From Gemmatimonadota bacterium (GTDB taxonomy: Bacteria; Gemmatimonadota; Gemmatimonadetes; Longimicrobiales; Gaopeijiaceae): a DNA stretch of 64,000 nt. The stretch covers positions 62,001-126,000 of the forward strand of contig JAJCZZ010000082.1 of the NCBI GenBank assembly GCA_029262115.1, read 5' to 3'. Made by a program: the position numbers and the translations under genes. Of this stretch, positions 1 through 7,552 are shown piece after piece (within the stretch, counting starts at the first letter, position 1; every line of letters begins with the position of its first letter). The notes beneath the pieces are model-generated. The model did no database searches. It was not told the DNA's origin and saw only the letters and a program-made list of their open reading frames with translations.

Positions 1-703
1 GCGCTCGATCAAGTTCCCGAACGCGGAAGAACTGTTCTCGAATGGCCCTCACGCCGCGACTCGGGCGTTCGAAATCGGTGATCCATCGTTGAACAAGGAA
101 GTCGCCCTGGGAGTGGACATCACCGGCCACGTGCACGGCGACCGCTTTCGGGGCAGTGCGTCGGTCTTCACGACGGGCTTCCGCGACTACATCTATGAGG
201 TGGGCACCGGGGAGGTCCGGGACGGCCTGGACGTGTTCGAGTTCGTTCAGGGCGATGCCCGCTTTTCCGGCTTCGAGGTCGAAGCGTCCGTGGATGTCGT
301 GGAAAGCGACGCAGGAGCCAACGGTCCGCATCTGAGCCTCGAGGTGATGGGCGACTACGTGTCGGCCAGACTCACGGACCTCGATGAGTCACTCCCGCGG
401 ATCCCGCCCATGCGCTTCAGCGTGGGTACGAACTACCGCCAGGGGCCGCTCGTTATGCAGGGCACCGTTCGGCGCACGACCCAGCAGGACGACGTGGGGC
501 CCCTCGAAAGCCCCACACCGGGTTTCACGATGATCGACGCGTCCGCGAGCTACCGGTTCTTCACCGGATCGCTCTTCCACGACATCACGCTGGTCGCGAA
601 CAATCTGTCGAACTCGGAGGCGCGACTGCACACGTCGTTCCTCAAGGACCTCGCACCCTTACCGGGCCGTGAGATCCGCTTGGTGTACCGGATCAACTTC
701 TGA
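1..703 (+). CDS. TonB-dependent receptor, C-terminal part (5' end outside window)
   Basis: The frame is open from the first base of the window (codons in frame from base 2) to TGA at 701-703, so only the last ~233 residues are present. The visible start (residues PNAEELFSNGPHAAT) matches the late beta-barrel segment of TonB-dependent receptors, where a PxxEELYSNGPH-type motif followed by FEIGDPSL is common. Alternating amphipathic strands follow and the protein ends in RINF, a terminal aromatic residue typical of outer-membrane barrels. Its role would be energised uptake of a siderophore, metal chelate or similar ligand across the outer membrane. The ligand cannot be told because plug and N-terminus are missing. 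An internal ATG at 89 is not the start. Confidence 0.88.
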   Translation, partial: RSIKFPNAEELFSNGPHAATRAFEIGDPSLNKEVALGVDITGHVHGDRFRGSASVFTTGFRDYIYEVGTGEVRDGLDVFEFVQGDARFSGFEVEASVDVVESDAGANGPHLSLEVMGDYVSARLTDLDESLPRIPPMRFSVGTNYRQGPLVMQGTVRRTTQQDDVGPLESPTPGFTMIDASASYRFFTGSLFHDITLVANNLSNSEARLHTSFLKDLAPLPGREIRLVYRINF

Positions 704-740
704 GGTCGCGGTCGCTTTTTCTTCGACAGATCTGGACGAG

Positions 741-765
741 CCTCCCCCCCTTCCAAGGGGGGAGG
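741..765. terminator. Strong G/C hairpin between convergent genes
   Basis: A perfect 9-bp inverted repeat (CCTCCCCCC / GGGGGGAGG) with a 7-nt loop lies between the end of the TonB receptor (703) and the end of ADOP permease 1 (826). Its place between convergent genes suggests a bidirectional terminator. There is no T-run on either side, so this is inferred from position and structure only. Confidence 0.5.
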
Positions 766-825
766 ACGAAACGTTGCGGCCGAGCTCGCGGAAGGGATGG
801 TGTGCTTCCTTAGCCGCATTTGCGT

Positions 826-3471
826 TCAGTCGGATTGGAGCGCCGTGCGGGGGTCAACGCGGGCCGCCCGCAAGGCCGGCACGGCCGACGCTCCCGCGGC
901 GATCAGGAGCATGAGGGCGGTCACAGCGGCCAGAGTGAGGGGGTCGGCGGCGTCGACTTCGAACAGGAGGCTTTCGATCCAACGTGTCGTTGCCAGCGCC
1001 AGCCCCACGCCTACGAGGGTACCTGCCGCGGCCGGGGCGAGACCGGAGCGAGCGCCGACCCGGGCCAGCTCGGACGGCCGAGCGCCCAGCGCCACCCGGA
1101 TTCCGAGTTCCCTGCGCCGCCGACCGACGGAGTAGGCGATCATTCCGTAAACCCCCAACGACGCCAGGCCGACGGCAAGCGCGGCGAAACCAGCGAGGAG
1201 CGTGGCGCCGAAGCGGGTGCGTGAGCGAGCTGCGGCGACGGCTCCGACGAGGGGCTGCGGGGGCGGCACGGCCACGGAAGGGCGTGTGTCCTTCAGGGCC
1301 TCGCGGACGGCCGTGGGCCGCAGCGCGTCATCCCAGCGCCCATCGATCAGAAAAGTGACCCTCCGGAGAGGCAACTGGGTGTACGGTTGGTATGCCTCCC
1401 CCCGCGACTCGACCGTGAGTCCTTCGTTGCGCACATCACCTACCACACCGACGACTGTCAGCCACTCGGGGCGGGCGTCAGGCTCGAGGTTGGTCAGGCG
1501 CCGCCCAAGGGGATCGCGTCCCGGCCAGAGCGTGTGGGCCAGGCTCTCACTCACGACCGCGACGGCGCCGTCCGCACCGTCCGATTCCATGAAGGTTCGC
1601 CCCGCCACGAGGGGAATCTGAAGCGCCTCGAAGTAGCCGGGGGACACGGCGTTGTAGCGGGCGAGATACCGCTGCGGGCGGGGTTGAATCGGGGTCCCCT
1701 CGGCATGGACCCGCGTCCCCCACTGGCTTCCACCCAGGGGCGGGTAGGCGATGGCCGCGACAGCGGAGACGCCCGGTACCCGGTGTAGCCGACGGCGCGC
1801 TTCCGCGACGAACCCCGCGACAGAAAGCGAGTCGCCGGTCCCACCGCCGGCAGCGAGGGTTACGGGGAGGCTTCGGACCGTGCCCGGATCAAAGCCGATC
1901 GGAACCTGGTGCAGGTTGACCAGGGATCGCACCAGGAGGCCCGCACCCATCAGGAGTACCACGGCCAGCGCTACTTCCCCGCTCACCATCCCCGCGCGAA
2001 CCCTCCCCCCGCGACGATCCGCTGACGCTCGCCGCCCCGCGCCCACGGAGCCGGATGCGGCCAACTCCGCGGCGCGCAGGGCCGGCGCGAGTGTGAAGAG
2101 AACGCCCGTGGCGATCGCGACGAGGCCCGTGAATACCAGCACCCGGGGGTCGATGCCCACGGTATTCAGTCCCCCCATACCGGACGGAGCGAGCCGCACG
2201 AGGGCCTGGGCGCCCCATACGGCGACGGGCAGACCCACTCCAGCACCAGCGAGGGAAAGGATAAGGCCCTCGGTGACGGCGAGCCTGGCGACCGCGCCGC
2301 GGGTGGCGCCGAGAGCCACCCGGACACGGATGTCGTCAGCCCGGCTCGCCGCCCGAACCATCGAGAGCCCCGCCAGGTTGGTGCAGGCGATGAGGAGGAC
2401 GATGGCGGCGGTCCCGAGTAGCAGAAGCAGCGTGGGCCGGACCCGTCCAGCGAAGGCTTCGCGGAGCGGTTCGATCCGGGCGCCGCTGCGTTGGTAGCGG
2501 CCCGGAAAGCGTACCTCCAGTGTCTGGACGAGACTGGCGACGTCGGCCTCGGCTTCCAGCGCTGTTACCCCGAAGGCCATCCGACCGACGGCCAACAGCC
2601 ACGAGGATCCGCGTTCGTCGTCGGCCTCGACGGGCAACCAGAGCTGCACACCAACGGGGAAGTCGAAGTCCCGGGGCATCACCCCGGTGACCGTGTACGC
2701 CAGGCCGTCCACTCGGATGGTGCTGCCCGGTTCCACGCCGCCCGGGAAGCTGTTCGCCAGGCGGCTACCGAGGACGGCCATTCGAAGGGTCCGATCGGGC
2801 GTGGCCTCATGATAGACACGCCCTTCTCGCGGCTCGACGCCCATCACATCGAAGAAAGCGGGTGGCGTGAGCGCCGCCTCGACCCGGACGCCGACCTCCC
2901 CGACCTCGACGGTAGCGCCCCTATGGGCGTAGGGAGCGAGGTGGTCGAAGGTCGTCTGTGCCGCGGCCACGTCCGCGAGGTCCGGATAGGAGAAGTTCTG
3001 TCGCCCGCCCTCGGTACCGCTCAGTCGCCACACCTGCACGATTCGTTCGGCTTGTGAGTAGGGGAGAGGGCGGAACAGGACTGCGTCGGCTACGCTGAAG
3101 ACCGCACTGTTCGCGCCTACACCGAGGGCGAGCGTCGTGAGAGCGACCAATGTGAAGCTCGGGTCCGCGCGCAGGGAACGGACGGCCTGCCGGAAGTCTC
3201 CCGTCCATCCCCGGACCGCTGGCGCACCTGCCCTGCGAGCGGCGGCGAACCACTCCGCCGCGCCGTGCCAGGCCAGGTCGGCGAGTGTGCGCGCCCAGAG
3301 CGTGGGAAGGCCCGCCCCGCCGCCGGTGGTGTCGCCGGCGCGGGCACGGAAGGTCTGCAGCATCTCCTCCTGAACATCTCCGCGGAACCCCGGCGGGAAC
3401 GCCAGGAGCAGAATCACGCGGTACAGCGCCACCGATAGCCGGACGCCCCACCTGTCCCGCCGCGGGTTCAC
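826..3471 (-). CDS. ADOP-type orphan ABC permease 1 (MacB_PCD/FtsX)
   Basis: 881-residue permease of the duplicated orphan permease type. An N-terminal cytoplasmic segment (~1-90) precedes the first membrane helix (~105-130, LALGVGANSAVFSVADAVL), a MacB-like periplasmic core and a first FtsX block (~340-430, with RVRVALGATRG). A second helix/periplasmic unit begins near 500, and a final FtsX block (~755-881) contains RELGIRVALGARPSE and the closing RAARVDPRTAL motif. No ATPase is encoded beside it. The GTG start at 3471 overlaps the stop of the upstream PadR gene in a GTGA, so the two are translationally coupled. By family analogy it may drive efflux or an envelope mechanical step; the substrate is unknown. 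Confidence 0.88.
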   Translation of the reverse strand: MNPRRDRWGVRLSVALYRVILLLAFPPGFRGDVQEEMLQTFRARAGDTTGGGAGLPTLWARTLADLAWHGAAEWFAAARRAGAPAVRGWTGDFRQAVRSLRADPSFTLVALTTLALGVGANSAVFSVADAVLFRPLPYSQAERIVQVWRLSGTEGGRQNFSYPDLADVAAAQTTFDHLAPYAHRGATVEVGEVGVRVEAALTPPAFFDVMGVEPREGRVYHEATPDRTLRMAVLGSRLANSFPGGVEPGSTIRVDGLAYTVTGVMPRDFDFPVGVQLWLPVEADDERGSSWLLAVGRMAFGVTALEAEADVASLVQTLEVRFPGRYQRSGARIEPLREAFAGRVRPTLLLLLGTAAIVLLIACTNLAGLSMVRAASRADDIRVRVALGATRGAVARLAVTEGLILSLAGAGVGLPVAVWGAQALVRLAPSGMGGLNTVGIDPRVLVFTGLVAIATGVLFTLAPALRAAELAASGSVGAGRRASADRRGGRVRAGMVSGEVALAVVLLMGAGLLVRSLVNLHQVPIGFDPGTVRSLPVTLAAGGGTGDSLSVAGFVAEARRRLHRVPGVSAVAAIAYPPLGGSQWGTRVHAEGTPIQPRPQRYLARYNAVSPGYFEALQIPLVAGRTFMESDGADGAVAVVSESLAHTLWPGRDPLGRRLTNLEPDARPEWLTVVGVVGDVRNEGLTVESRGEAYQPYTQLPLRRVTFLIDGRWDDALRPTAVREALKDTRPSVAVPPPQPLVGAVAAARSRTRFGATLLAGFAALAVGLASLGVYGMIAYSVGRRRRELGIRVALGARPSELARVGARSGLAPAAAGTLVGVGLALATTRWIESLLFEVDAADPLTLAAVTALMLLIAAGASAVPALRAARVDPRTALQSD

Positions 3472-3833
3472 GCTCCCTCCGGATCAGCGAGCGAGCGGTC
3501 GGTGGCCATCTGGACGAGCGAGGCCATCCGGCGCGTCTCGGCGGCTGCGACACGCCGACCCAGCGCGGTTACCCGGTAGTACCGCCGCCGCTCGTCCTCC
3601 CGCTCGCTACCCGGACCTCGCTCGGTCCGCTCCACGAGTCCGCGCTTACGCATCCGCTGAAGCGCCCGATAGAGGTTTCCGGGCTCGAGCGTGACCGACC
3701 CCCCGGTCCGTGCCTCCGTGTCCTGCATGATGCCGTAGCCATGCAGCGGTTCAGGCGCGAGCGCGACAAGGATGTGGAACTCCACCCAACTCAAGGGGAG
3801 CGCGGATGTGACCGGGTCGGGCGTCTGGTTCAT
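3468..3833 (-). CDS. PadR-family transcriptional regulator 1
   Basis: 121-residue winged-helix regulator. The PadR pattern is clear: an N-terminal helix (LSWVEFHILVALAPEPLHGYGI), then EPGNLYRALQRMRKRGLVER as recognition helix and wing, then RRRYYRVTALGRR and a C-terminal dimerisation helix. It sits directly upstream of and overlaps the ADOP permease, the standard arrangement for these transporters. It most likely represses its own operon by binding the palindrome at 3885-3903 inside the promoter. The effector is unknown. ATG start at 3833, about 40 nt downstream of the predicted transcription start. Confidence 0.9.
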   Translation of the reverse strand: MNQTPDPVTSALPLSWVEFHILVALAPEPLHGYGIMQDTEARTGGSVTLEPGNLYRALQRMRKRGLVERTERGPGSEREDERRRYYRVTALGRRVAAAETRRMASLVQMATDRSLADPEGA

Positions 3834-3880
3834 CAGCCGAGGCGTGGAAGAAACGAGGCAGTGAAGGGCTTCCGGAGCTG

Positions 3881-3909
3881 TAACTATATGCCAATGGCAT
3901 ATATGTCAA
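3881..3909 (-). promoter_or_regulatory. Sigma70-like promoter with palindromic operator in the spacer (PadR1-ADOP1)
   Basis: On the minus strand there is TTGACA (3904-3909), a 17-nt spacer, then TAGTTA (3881-3886); TATAGT with a 15-nt spacer is an alternative -10. The spacer is almost filled by an 8-bp perfect inverted repeat, TATATGCC-AAT-GGCATATA (3885-3903). A repressor bound there would block polymerase. The position upstream of the PadR gene makes autorepression the obvious reading; PadR binding itself is inferred. Confidence 0.75.
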
Positions 3910-3976
3910 GAGCATGGATGTGAGGCTGCTCCAGCGGAAAGGAACAGGCCCGGTCGCCCTTCAAACTGTCTCGACG

Positions 3977-5578
3977 TCACCTGCCCTCGTCTTCCGCCTC
4001 CTTCACCAACGCCAATCCCTTCAAGGACCATACGTTCTGCGGAAAGTGTTCGAGGTCCTTTCGGAACACCGCCTCCGCTTCGCCAGCCCACCCGGCGTCC
4101 AGCAAGACCGCGCCCAGATCGTGACGCGCTGGGACGGTCCACTCGGGCGGCTCTCCGTACAGGAGTTCGTCCTCCAGACGGACGGCAGCACGGAGCGCCG
4201 CGATGGCCTGTTCGTGATCTCCGCGGGCGGCCGCCAGTCGGCCGGCGAGTACGCCCGCGGCGATCCGGAGAATGTGGTCTGCACCGTTGAACTCCAGTCG
4301 GACCCCGCCAAGCGAGTCGGTGAGTGCTCGCAGCCGCTCGAGTTCAACGTCCGCCTGCGCGGTCTCGCCCGTGGCCGTGAGGGCGCGGCCTTGCGCGTAG
4401 TGCCACATGGCCTGGGCGTACGTGAGACCGGGCGCAGGTGACGGCGTTGCCAGGATCTGGTCCCACAGGCCGAAGCGCACCCGCAGTTGGAGGTGACGCG
4501 TCGAGTAGTGCTGCAAGAACGTCATTCCCGGCGCTCCGAGGAGGTCGGACGGGATCAGCGACGCGAGTTTGTCAGCGGCCTCGACGGCCTGGCCTTGCTT
4601 ACCCGCCATGGCCGCGGCAAAGGCCATGAAATCGTAGTTGTGGGGATAGTAGCCAGCCGTGTACATCCCGGCGGCCGGACGCTGGTCCTTGATGTACGTC
4701 TCATCCGCATGGACGGCATGCTGGTTCGCCCGGATGGCGTCTTCATAGCGCCCGACCCGGATGTAGATGTGCCCGGGCATGTGGACGATGTGTCCGGCCC
4801 CGGGCATCAACCCGGCCAGGCGCTCGGCGCAGGGCACGGCGCGTTCCGGGTAGAGCTTCTCGACCGCGTGGATGAAGAAGTGGCAAGCACCGGGGTGATC
4901 CGGATCGGCGGCCTGGACCTTCTCGAGCGAGGCCAGCGCGCGCGCGATGCCCGGTTGCGGGTCTCCCGTCACCGTCCAGTAGTCCCAGGGGCGCAGGTCC
5001 ATCTGCGCCTCGCTGGCAAGGACCGCGATCTCGAGGTCGGCGGGCCAGCGGCTGGACAGGTCGGCGGTCGCACTCGCCCAGGCCGAGTCCAGCGGGGCGC
5101 GATCGTCGGACCACGTCGGAGAGTATCGGCTGGAAAGGGCCTGGATCAGCGCTCGCTCCTTCAGCGTGCTCTGGCCCGCACGGGTGCCCGCCTTCTCGAT
5201 GGCTCGCCAGGCCGCCTCCCCCGCCGCGGAGTCCATGGGCAGGTTGATGTTCGGTCCCCACGCCAGTGCCTCGCCCCAGAAGCACATCGCGCAGTCCGGG
5301 TCGAGGCGCTGAGCCTCGCGAAACGAGCGGATCGCCTCCGCGTGGTTGAATGCGTAGTAGAGGCGCAGTCCCTGGTCGAAATACGCCTGCGCCTCGGGCG
5401 TTGCCGACGTGACGGGGTAGGCGTGGTCGCCCAGGTCGTCGTAGAGCGGAGGCCGGGACGCCCCTGCGTCGCTCGGCCCCTGTCCCGCCACCGAACCGGC
5501 CAGAAGCACGAGCGCCCCGAGCTGCGCCAAGAAGCCGTGCCACCCCACCCGCCTGTATCGATCAATTCCCACACCCAT
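3977..5578 (-). CDS. Secreted tetratricopeptide-repeat protein under TetR control
   Basis: 533 residues from ATG 5578, chosen because GGAGAG lies about 6 nt upstream; an upstream in-frame TTG at 5590 is less likely. An N-terminal signal sequence (hydrophobic FLAQLGALVLLAGSVAG) is followed by helical TPR-like units, e.g. AYFDQGLRLYYAFNHAEAIRSF, a Cys-Met-Cys segment (CAMCFWGEALAWGP) and HMPGHIYIRVGRYEDAIRAN near the middle. The architecture matches a conserved but uncharacterised family of exported TPR proteins. The signal sequence points to the periplasm. A TetR gene lies divergently and an operator-like palindrome overlaps this gene's -10 box, so expression is probably repressed and induced by a small ligand. 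Biochemical role unknown. Confidence 0.75.
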   Translation of the reverse strand: MGVGIDRYRRVGWHGFLAQLGALVLLAGSVAGQGPSDAGASRPPLYDDLGDHAYPVTSATPEAQAYFDQGLRLYYAFNHAEAIRSFREAQRLDPDCAMCFWGEALAWGPNINLPMDSAAGEAAWRAIEKAGTRAGQSTLKERALIQALSSRYSPTWSDDRAPLDSAWASATADLSSRWPADLEIAVLASEAQMDLRPWDYWTVTGDPQPGIARALASLEKVQAADPDHPGACHFFIHAVEKLYPERAVPCAERLAGLMPGAGHIVHMPGHIYIRVGRYEDAIRANQHAVHADETYIKDQRPAAGMYTAGYYPHNYDFMAFAAAMAGKQGQAVEAADKLASLIPSDLLGAPGMTFLQHYSTRHLQLRVRFGLWDQILATPSPAPGLTYAQAMWHYAQGRALTATGETAQADVELERLRALTDSLGGVRLEFNGADHILRIAAGVLAGRLAAARGDHEQAIAALRAAVRLEDELLYGEPPEWTVPARHDLGAVLLDAGWAGEAEAVFRKDLEHFPQNVWSLKGLALVKEAEDEGR

Positions 5579-5608
5579 GATGCTCTCCAAGAGTTCGTTA
5601 GTTCTTAA

Positions 5609-5648
5609 ACTGACCGATCAGTATAGAATAAATACTCGACGACTACAA
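5609..5648 (-). promoter_or_regulatory. Promoter of the TPR gene with TetR-type operator over the -10 box
   Basis: Minus strand: TTGTAG (5643-5648), exactly 17 nt, then TATACT (5620-5625). Overlapping and following the -10 is ACTGA-CCGA-TCAGT (5609-5622), a short palindrome of the kind bound by TetR-family repressors. With a TetR gene divergent at 5779, repression of the TPR gene is the simplest model. Confidence 0.7.
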
Positions 5649-5703
5649 GGTGGTGGGGAGGATGCCTGATTTATCAAGTTCCGTAGCCCACAGGACCCGT
5701 TAG

Positions 5704-5729
5704 GTTTCTGTACGGATAAGTATATAAAC
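5704..5729. promoter_or_regulatory. Imperfect inverted repeat upstream of the TetR gene
   Basis: GTTTCTGTAC (5704-5713) and GTATATAAAC (5720-5729) are inverted repeats matching at 8 of 10 positions with a 6-nt spacer. The right arm contains TATAAA (5723-5728), a plausible -10 box for the TetR gene that starts at 5779. It may be an autoregulatory site, but its sequence differs from the palindrome at 5609-5622. Confidence 0.4.
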
Positions 5730-5778
5730 GAGGCCCTTCTCGCTGGGGGCCTTCGCTCGACCGCAAGGAGCTCGACAC

Positions 5779-6405
5779 GTGCCACGTGACGCCACCGCTA
5801 CTCGTGAGAAGATCATGGACGCCGCCCAGCGCGAGGTATTGAAGCGCGGCTTCGCTGGGACCTCGGTGGACGCGATCCACGAGGCGGCCGGAGTGAGTCG
5901 GGGGACGCTGTTCTACCACTTCTCTACGAAGGACGAGCTGGCTCGCGCCCTGCTGAATCGCTACGCGGAGTCCGATCGCCGGATCACGGACGAGCTGATG
6001 GAGCGAGCAGAGCGCCTCAGCACCGACCCGCTGCAGCAAGCCCTGATCTTCCTCCGCCTGCATGAAGATCTGCTCCGCGGCTACGAGCGGGAGGAGGATC
6101 CGGGCTGCCTCTTCGCCTCCTACTCGTATGAGGCCGGTCTCTTCGACGACGACACGCATCGTACGATCAGTGAGTCAATCGGCCATTGGCGGACCGCCTT
6201 GGGCGAGAAGCTCGCGGCGGCGGCCGAGCGTTATCCGCCGCGGGCGCCCGCCGACCCGGGCGCGCTCGCGGACATGGCCTACGGCCTCCTTCAAGGAGCG
6301 CTCATCCTGTCGCGGGTGCGCGGCGACGCACGCCTCATGGTCGAGCAACTCAACCAGTTCGTGGCTCTTCTCGAGGCCCTCTACGCACCCGGTCCCGGGA
6401 AGTGA
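5779..6405 (+). CDS. TetR/AcrR-family transcriptional regulator
   Basis: 208 residues. The N-terminal HTH is typical: TREKIMDAAQREVLKRGFAGTS, then DAIHEAAGVSRGTLFYHF and STKDELARALL (residues ~7-60). The remaining ~150 residues form the helical ligand-binding and dimerisation domain, which has a Cys at DPGCLF. Start is GTG 5779 with AAGGAG eight nt upstream; no good ATG precedes it. It is divergent from the TPR gene, with an operator-like palindrome over that gene's promoter and a second inverted repeat before its own, so control of both is likely. The inducing ligand is unknown. Confidence 0.92.
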   Translation: MPRDATATREKIMDAAQREVLKRGFAGTSVDAIHEAAGVSRGTLFYHFSTKDELARALLNRYAESDRRITDELMERAERLSTDPLQQALIFLRLHEDLLRGYEREEDPGCLFASYSYEAGLFDDDTHRTISESIGHWRTALGEKLAAAAERYPPRAPADPGALADMAYGLLQGALILSRVRGDARLMVEQLNQFVALLEALYAPGPGK

Positions 6406-6408
6406 GGG

Positions 6409-6555
6409 GTGCGCTCCCTCATGACCCGCGTCACCGCGAATGGCGATCAACGGTATCCACTGGCAGCGTTGGGAGGGCGGCAAGATCGTAGAGGAGCGCT
6501 ACTACCGCGACGCGCTCATGCTGGAGAAGCTCGCGGGGGGGATCCTGGAGTTCGA
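6409..6555 (+). pseudogene. Remnant of a SnoaL-like (NTF2-fold) gene, C-terminal fragment
   Basis: Just after the TetR stop, the frame containing 6440 reads INGIHWQRWEGGKIVEERYY, matching the last strands of SnoaL-like/ester-cyclase proteins (pattern ..G.H.w.w.dGKIvE....D...). The preceding residues (RVTANG) lie in another frame, so there is at least one frameshift, and the first two thirds of such a domain are missing. No usable complete reading frame remains. This is a decayed gene end rather than a functional short protein. Confidence 0.5.
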
Positions 6556-6613
6556 CGAACGGCTCCGACACGGAGGCTCCTCTCCGGTCGGTGTGATGTC
6601 GCCGTCTTCAACT

Positions 6614-7459
6614 TCAGTGAACGATGCTGACGCCCAGGGCCACACCTCTCCCTTCGCTCCGCAGCAGAGGCAGCACGTTCGCTCGCGAACGCGTTGCGGG
6701 GTCCCCGTCGCTCCGGGCGTTGAACCGACGGGTCGCCACGGCCGCCGAAAGTGCGGCGCCCACGACGTTGGTCACCGTCTCCCAGGCGGCGGAGTCCGCG
6801 TCGTCAGCCGCTGCTGTGAGGAGGAGCCCACCGTGTCCAACGAGGGTCACGAGGTTCAGGAGTCCTGGCCACTCGAATCCGTCACGCGGGTCGGTGAATT
6901 CGGTAAATGCCGCGAGGGCGACGGAGGCTATGGCCAGCCCTACGGTCTCCTCCGCGTAGGGCGACCGGGCCCGCCCGAAGCCCCCCGGTTGCCCATTGTA
7001 CGCTGGCTGAATCCGAGCGGCCTCTGCCAGCGTTATCCCGCGCGCCCTCAGCCAATCCTGGAGCCTCGAGTCGGCGGCCAGGGCCGGGACACGGACGAGA
7101 TTGTCCGTTCGCACGATCTCCTCGACGAGGGCGTCCTCCCCCGAACGCACCATCAGGTAGCCTACGGCGCACGGGGTTCCATGGGGGTCCACGAACACCG
7201 ATATCCGTGTTCCCTCCGTGACGTGGTTGTGCGGGAAGATCCCGGCTTCTCGGTACTCGGCCAGCCACCCGATCGTCTCTTCACGGGCATGCCGTTGGGC
7301 TTTGGTCAGGCCGGGTGGATTCGAAGCGGTGAGCTCGCTCAGCACGATTCCCAGGTGATCCTGAATCCGTCGCACCTCTGGATCGGACGCCTGTACGGCG
7401 CCCCAGGCGCCTACGGTGCACAGGATCAGTATGGCCACGGTTCGAAGAGTAGTGCCCAC
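6614..7459 (-). CDS. Conserved hypothetical exported protein
   Basis: 281 residues from GTG 7459, preceded by AAGGAG at 7-nt spacing. A signal sequence (VAILILCTVGAWGAVQA) suggests export. The middle part has GIFPHNHVTEGTRISVFVDPHGTPCAVGYLM, with a conserved-looking histidine pair and one cysteine, then DWLRARGITLAEAARIQPAYNG. The C-terminal third has two hydrophobic stretches (ASVALAAFTEF; LLNLVTLVGHGGLLLTA), so it may be membrane-associated. I recognise this only as a family of uncharacterised secreted proteins. It lies upstream of modC on the same strand, but after the operon end, with 93 nt between them. Confidence 0.65.
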   Translation of the reverse strand: MGTTLRTVAILILCTVGAWGAVQASDPEVRRIQDHLGIVLSELTASNPPGLTKAQRHAREETIGWLAEYREAGIFPHNHVTEGTRISVFVDPHGTPCAVGYLMVRSGEDALVEEIVRTDNLVRVPALAADSRLQDWLRARGITLAEAARIQPAYNGQPGGFGRARSPYAEETVGLAIASVALAAFTEFTDPRDGFEWPGLLNLVTLVGHGGLLLTAAADDADSAAWETVTNVVGAALSAAVATRRFNARSDGDPATRSRANVLPLLRSEGRGVALGVSIVH

Positions 7460-7552
7460 CTCTCGCTCCTTGTTCGTAGGTCTCGCGAGGAATACTGGGA
7501 ACGAAGGGGGTGCGCCGAATGTGACACCACGCCTCGGCGTCGGCCGCCAGTT

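Noticed and set aside
5731-5753. AGGCCC/GGGCCT hairpin in the TetR leader
   Set aside because: Six base pairs with a long loop and no T-run; too weak to call a terminator or riboswitch.
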